Positions 15,884 to 19,825 of a stretch of DNA of 19,825 nucleotides are shown in pieces. This DNA comes from an uncultured Oscillospiraceae bacterium (lineage in GTDB: Bacteria; Bacillota; Clostridia; Oscillospirales; Ruminococcaceae). Position 1 is the stretch's first letter; each line of letters starts with the position of its first letter. Made by a program: the position numbers and the translations under genes. The notes under the pieces are model-generated. The model did no database searches. It saw only the letters and a list, made by a program, of their open reading frames with translations, and was not told where the DNA came from. Location: assembly GCA_934446565.1 (NCBI GenBank), contig CAKSEO010000044.1:1-19825 (forward strand), given 5' to 3'.

Positions 15884-16189
15884 ATGACATTTGATGAGTA
15901 CTTGCAGAAAACCAGCAACTATATTGACGAGCTGATAATCAAAACGGTTCAGTCTGAGCTGCTTTCATGCGCAGGCGGTTATACTACGCTTTCTATATCA
16001 AAGGACAGAAAACAGCTGGATATTTTGGTGGAACTGTATTATAAGGACCCTGCTGATAAGTGGGTACAGCGGACGCTGCGCGGCGAAACTCCTATAAGCC
16101 TGTTTACGCCGGAGACACTTCACAACGAGCTGACCCAGATAGCCAAGAACGGAATGAAGATCGAAGTTGCTGCGCCTGAGATCAGATGA
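15884..16189 (+). CDS. Small protein of unknown function, third gene of the AAA+ module
   Basis: 101 residues from ATG 15884, which has no clear ribosome site. The frame continues upstream to TAA 15785, so the natural start is probably 15731. The product is soluble, mixed helix and strand (YLQKTSNYIDELIIKTVQSEL, then TTLSISKDRKQLDILVELYYKD), with no known motif. If the interruption is real it may be untranslated or made weakly by re-initiation after the 18-residue leader. A terminator follows about 80 bases downstream, closing the module. Confidence 0.5.
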   Translation: MTFDEYLQKTSNYIDELIIKTVQSELLSCAGGYTTLSISKDRKQLDILVELYYKDPADKWVQRTLRGETPISLFTPETLHNELTQIAKNGMKIEVAAPEIR

Positions 16190-16269
16190 TATCCACAGTG
16201 CGGAGACTGTTGCGGATCGCTGCACTGAATGCGGCAAATAATGCTTGATGTGTGGGGGAGCGTAATGAG

Positions 16270-16299
16270 AAAGGGACTGAGTATTTTCAGCCCCTTTTT
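16270..16299 (+). terminator. Rho-independent terminator of the AAA+ module
   Basis: AAGGGACTGA (16271-16280) pairs with TCAGCCCCTT (16287-16296) with one mismatch, then a five-T run. The rest of the 285-base gap 16190-16474 holds only the next promoter. Confidence 0.8.
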
Positions 16300-16397
16300 C
16301 GTTTGGCTATGTGCTTTTGAGATTTATAAGGATCCCAACGTTGAGTAAGGGCGGTAATTATATATTTGCGTAGTGAAGATCATTTTATGATAAACTA

Positions 16398-16426
16398 TTG
16401 ACAGATAATGCAACAAGAGTTATAAT
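16398..16426 (+). promoter_or_regulatory. Sigma-A promoter of the large right-edge surface protein
   Basis: TTGACA (16398-16403), a 17-bp spacer and TATAAT (16421-16426), both hexamers exact. The leader is about 42 bases. Confidence 0.88.
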
Positions 16427-16474
16427 AAAATTAAATTTAGCATTTATTAAATTGAAGAAAGGCTGGATAATTAT

Positions 16475-19400
16475 ATGAAAAAAATAGTACAAAGGTCAGT
16501 AGCTGTTTTCCTGATGCTTTCGCTTGTGATAACTCTGGCACTGACGTCACTGGCGGCAACTCCAACGGCTGTAGGGTATCAGATTTACCTTGCAAATACA
16601 TTGTTGGATAATCCGGTGTCTCAGAATATCATAACAGGAGAATACAAATCTCCATACCGCAAGCTAGTCGAAGATAGAAAAAATGACGCTTCATGGGAGG
16701 CTATGCTTCTTTCGTGGGAAACACTGACATTTGATGCATCTCAACTTGGGGATTCTACCAATAAGGCGATAGGTTTTTATGAAACCGTCTTATTTGACGT
16801 ATTCTGTGACAGCCAGACATCCGATGGCAGTGTAGATAATCTTACCGCTCTGTACAAATCCACAAAGGCTGGAACGGTCAAATCAATGTATGATATGTAT
16901 GGAGATGTTCTCAACCAGTCATTGTCTGATATCAAGAAAGACTCGACTACATACAATAAAATAATGAAATCCATATCAAATTGTAAGGAGCTGTCAAATG
17001 CGTTTAAATATTTCAGTAGCCTGACTGACCTAGCTGAACTGTACTCCAACGTATTCGACTACATTGACAGGTGTGCGCAGATCGAGGCGGTTGCACGAGT
17101 ATACTCTCAGGCAGGGTCTGTGCTTACCGATATCTCCAACACGACCAGCGATAAAAACCTAAAGTATGCCTGCAACGAACTGAAAAAGCATATGACCGAT
17201 TCTCTTGGCAGTACGGACTTGGTTTACGACAATATCAAAGATGATATTCTGTTTGGGCTGGCGGATGAAGTACTTGGCGAAGTATGGAGCGCCGTTGTTA
17301 GCCAGGTGACATCTTATGGCCTTGCTATCAAAACTGGTCAGAAGCTTGGTATGCTAGCTGCAAATGCGTTCTTATCTACAGACGAAATGCTTGAATGCTA
17401 CTTCACAATGTCTGCGCTTTATGAGTTTGAAAACTGCCTGAGGACCTGCGTTCAGAGGTATGAAAGCAATTATGCTAGCAATAAGACGTATGCAAATGCA
17501 GTGACATATAATCAAGGATTCATGCTGCTTGCAAAATCCCAGATCGTTGGCAGCAAGTATTCGCTTGAATTCCTTAAAATAATGAATGAAAAAGGTCTCG
17601 TAAACGAATGCTATCATGCCCTAAAGGAAAATAATCTCACCTGGATGATGGGAATCACTGGCGTATTCAAAGATTTCGCTGAGAGAAATTATGACACTGA
17701 AAAAGATATAATCAAGCTTTCAACAGAGATCGTCACAAGCCTTACTGATTATTTGACCACCTGCTCTTACAACGATTACGTGGATGAAATTGCAGAGTAT
17801 AATGACGCTGTAAGCACTCCGATCATTATTATCGAAAAAGAACCTGTCCCCATCGACGACGAGGACCTTAACAATTATATCAACTCGCTCAATGAGGTAA
17901 GCCAGCAGTACTCTAACAGAACTTTCGACAAGGCTACTACCCTTACAGAGGATACGACCATATATGGCGATGTGTACATAAATGCTGATGTTGACTTAAA
18001 TGGACACAATCTTAATATTATGGGCAATCTGTATCATTTGTCGTGTACTCTCAATATAAATTCAGGCACAATGAATATTGTTGGGAATTACCGTGCCGAA
18101 GATAATGGGAAAACTGTATGGGCGCGAATAAAAATGAATAATAACGAAGACACTGTTAACATAGCAGGAGATTTCTATTCGCTAAATTGTTTTAATTCCG
18201 ATTTGGAATATGGTCATTTATTGACAGCGGGAATAATGAACATAGGTGGTAATTTTACCGATATGTCTAATGGTTATTATGCTTTTCAAGCGAGTGGGAC
18301 ACATAAGATTATATTATGCGGCTCGAGTCAACAGATTTTGCATTTGCAAAATTATTCTGCAATATTGAATTCCTTGGAACTGCGCAATCAAGATGTAGTA
18401 TGTGAATCATATTTTTGTATAAGAAAGTTAACTGATGATATTAGTATAAAGTCAGATAATATGATTATAACATATGTCGATCTTAATGGTTATTCATTGA
18501 ATATATTGGGAGACATAACATTTGGTCATGAAAGATGGGACACCATTGACATTAACGGCGGAATTTTAACGATAACTGGCTCTTTGAAACAGCCATATGG
18601 ATCAATGATGATTAACAAGGGCACATTAAATATTGCTAATGATTATTTAATTGCTGGTAGAGAAAATGTGGATTCTGATGGCCTAAAGTATTATTACTCA
18701 TCATACGGACGTCTTGTTATGACCAATCTGGAGGATATTGTTAACATTGACGGCAATTTTATCTCTAATAGTGATTTTTGGGAACCAAGCATAGATGATT
18801 GCCGATACAATAAATTAACAGCAGGAACAATTAATCTTAAAGGCAATTTTACATCAGGTGATATATTTTCACCACACGGAACACATACAGTTAATTTTTG
18901 TGGAGTAGATGCACAAATTGTTGATTTTTGTTCAGAAAAAAGCGGTTTTCGTATTCTGACATCTAAGAATCCGCTTATAATTTCAGGTAAATATTTTGGA
19001 ACTAGGGAACTAGCCAGTGATATTTCATTAATCGCAGACTATTTAGTCATTACTGATGCTCTTTATACAAATAATTATAGGTTCACAGTGAACGGTGATA
19101 TCGAAACACTCGATTCACTATGTTCGATAAAAGTAGAAGACGGTGGTGAAATAATAGTAGATGGAAATGTTATTGCTAACTCTAATATATCCGTAGAAGA
19201 AAATGCTAAATTGTACATTAAAGACAGTTTGACTTTAATGGACGATTTGTTTTCTGTAGGTTATGTAAAGGTTGGCCAAGATTTATTGCAATCAGGTGTT
19301 AATGTTCAATTGAGTTGGGATGGCAAATTGGATGTTAAAGGAAATTACAAAATACAATCAATTGCCGAAAATGAAAACAAGCAATTTGACATTGTTGAAG

Positions 19401-19825
19401 CATCACTCTATATGTGTTATGGAGAACCTTCTTTGAGCGTTAGCGGTGATTTCATTTCTAGATCAAGTAACAAATACAATTTGACTGAAGGTGTGCTTAC
19501 CATAAGTGGCGACTTTTACGATTGGACCAATAGTGTTCAAGCAACCGGCACGCACAAAACCGTCCTCAACGGAAAGGGAAAGCAGACTGTTTATCTTGAT
19601 ACTAGCAGCAGCTATTTCAACATTCTCGAACTCCGGCAGCCGCGTTCCCAGTACTCAATAACCCCAGACAATTGCTGGAAAGAACTCATCGAATCTGCCG
19701 CTGAACCCGTGGTACTCTCCGCAAAGGAAAACGCTGGTCAGGCAGAACTCACATGGAACTCCATCAAGGGCGCGACAAAGTACCGCATCCGCCGCAATAC
19801 CGGCAGCGGCTGGGCGACACTTGCA
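16475..19825 (+). CDS. Very large secreted protein, 5' part: helical head, beta-repeat stalk, FN3 start
   Basis: The frame is open for 1117 codons from ATG 16475 and leaves the window. A signal peptide covers about residues 1-28 (KKIVQRS, hydrophobic core, SLAA then TP). Residues about 30-480 are helix-rich with no motif I recognise. From about 488 to 1070 short beta-repeats appear, built on patterns such as xLNIxGNL, MNIxGNF, LTIxGDF, with two GTHK units (GTHKIILCGSSQQ, GTHKTVLNGKGKQ). This suggests a beta-helix or polymer-like stalk as in clostridial surface proteins. At about 1078 an FN3 repeat begins (ATKYRIRRNTGSGW). AGAAAGG lies upstream of the ATG, somewhat far; the promoter is consensus. 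The middle (about 17990-19530) is clearly poorer in GC than both ends. Likely role: cell-surface adhesion or interaction. Confidence 0.83.
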   Translation, partial: MKKIVQRSVAVFLMLSLVITLALTSLAATPTAVGYQIYLANTLLDNPVSQNIITGEYKSPYRKLVEDRKNDASWEAMLLSWETLTFDASQLGDSTNKAIGFYETVLFDVFCDSQTSDGSVDNLTALYKSTKAGTVKSMYDMYGDVLNQSLSDIKKDSTTYNKIMKSISNCKELSNAFKYFSSLTDLAELYSNVFDYIDRCAQIEAVARVYSQAGSVLTDISNTTSDKNLKYACNELKKHMTDSLGSTDLVYDNIKDDILFGLADEVLGEVWSAVVSQVTSYGLAIKTGQKLGMLAANAFLSTDEMLECYFTMSALYEFENCLRTCVQRYESNYASNKTYANAVTYNQGFMLLAKSQIVGSKYSLEFLKIMNEKGLVNECYHALKENNLTWMMGITGVFKDFAERNYDTEKDIIKLSTEIVTSLTDYLTTCSYNDYVDEIAEYNDAVSTPIIIIEKEPVPIDDEDLNNYINSLNEVSQQYSNRTFDKATTLTEDTTIYGDVYINADVDLNGHNLNIMGNLYHLSCTLNINSGTMNIVGNYRAEDNGKTVWARIKMNNNEDTVNIAGDFYSLNCFNSDLEYGHLLTAGIMNIGGNFTDMSNGYYAFQASGTHKIILCGSSQQILHLQNYSAILNSLELRNQDVVCESYFCIRKLTDDISIKSDNMIITYVDLNGYSLNILGDITFGHERWDTIDINGGILTITGSLKQPYGSMMINKGTLNIANDYLIAGRENVDSDGLKYYYSSYGRLVMTNLEDIVNIDGNFISNSDFWEPSIDDCRYNKLTAGTINLKGNFTSGDIFSPHGTHTVNFCGVDAQIVDFCSEKSGFRILTSKNPLIISGKYFGTRELASDISLIADYLVITDALYTNNYRFTVNGDIETLDSLCSIKVEDGGEIIVDGNVIANSNISVEENAKLYIKDSLTLMDDLFSVGYVKVGQDLLQSGVNVQLSWDGKLDVKGNYKIQSIAENENKQFDIVEASLYMCYGEPSLSVSGDFISRSSNKYNLTEGVLTISGDFYDWTNSVQATGTHKTVLNGKGKQTVYLDTSSSYFNILELRQPRSQYSITPDNCWKELIESAAEPVVLSAKENAGQAELTWNSIKGATKYRIRRNTGSGWATLA

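Noticed and set aside
16265..16348. 27-residue hydrophobic peptide frame with a GGGGGAG box just upstream
   Set aside because: Spacing to the ATG is short and the frame contains the terminator hairpin and T run of the AAA+ module, so the peptide pattern is probably a by-product.

Overview
The window looks like chromosomal DNA of a Gram-positive Clostridia bacterium, most likely a gut Oscillospiraceae/Ruminococcus relative. This is an inference from several things: clear GGAGG ribosome sites, textbook sigma-A promoters (TTGAC[A/T], 17-bp spacer, TATAAT), hairpin terminators with T tracts, a BspA-type leucine-rich repeat surface protein, transglutaminase-like and FN3-rich secreted proteins, and membrane Ser/Thr kinases. 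No rRNA, tRNA or CRISPR array is visible.

Layout. (1) 1-1014: a leftward drug/metabolite-transporter-type membrane protein, with hairpins beyond its 3' end. (2) 1299-3656: a secreted transglutaminase-like protein with five FN3 repeats, followed by a strong terminator. (3) 3721-4973: a broken region. It holds the N-terminal domain of a tyrosine recombinase, an in-frame TGA, and then a start-less three-FN3 tail in the same frame. (4) 4974-5279: no convincing gene, two large hairpins. (5) 5280-10382: a leftward 1700-residue BspA-type surface protein with about 39 leucine-rich repeats, an Ig-like segment and five FN3 repeats. (6) 10587-13638: two tandem leftward membrane kinases that share a novel-looking C-terminal domain, divergent from (7) 13719-14156, an HTH protein whose -10 element overlaps that of the kinases. 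(8) 14368-16189: a rightward module of an AAA+ ATPase, a small membrane-anchored protein and a small protein interrupted by an in-frame TAA. (9) 16475-19825: the first 1117 codons of a very large secreted protein with a helical head, a low-GC beta-repeat stalk and the start of an FN3 domain; it runs off the window.

How the parts may work together. Four loci carry closely related FN3 repeats, and three of them end in the same two-FN3 pair. Some copies are direct and some inverted, next to a recombinase remnant, so the region looks like a place where surface-protein tails are duplicated and shuffled. The kinases and HTH protein form a probable envelope-sensing signalling unit. The AAA+ module has no recognised function. 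Everything is read by eye from the sequence; no database search was possible.
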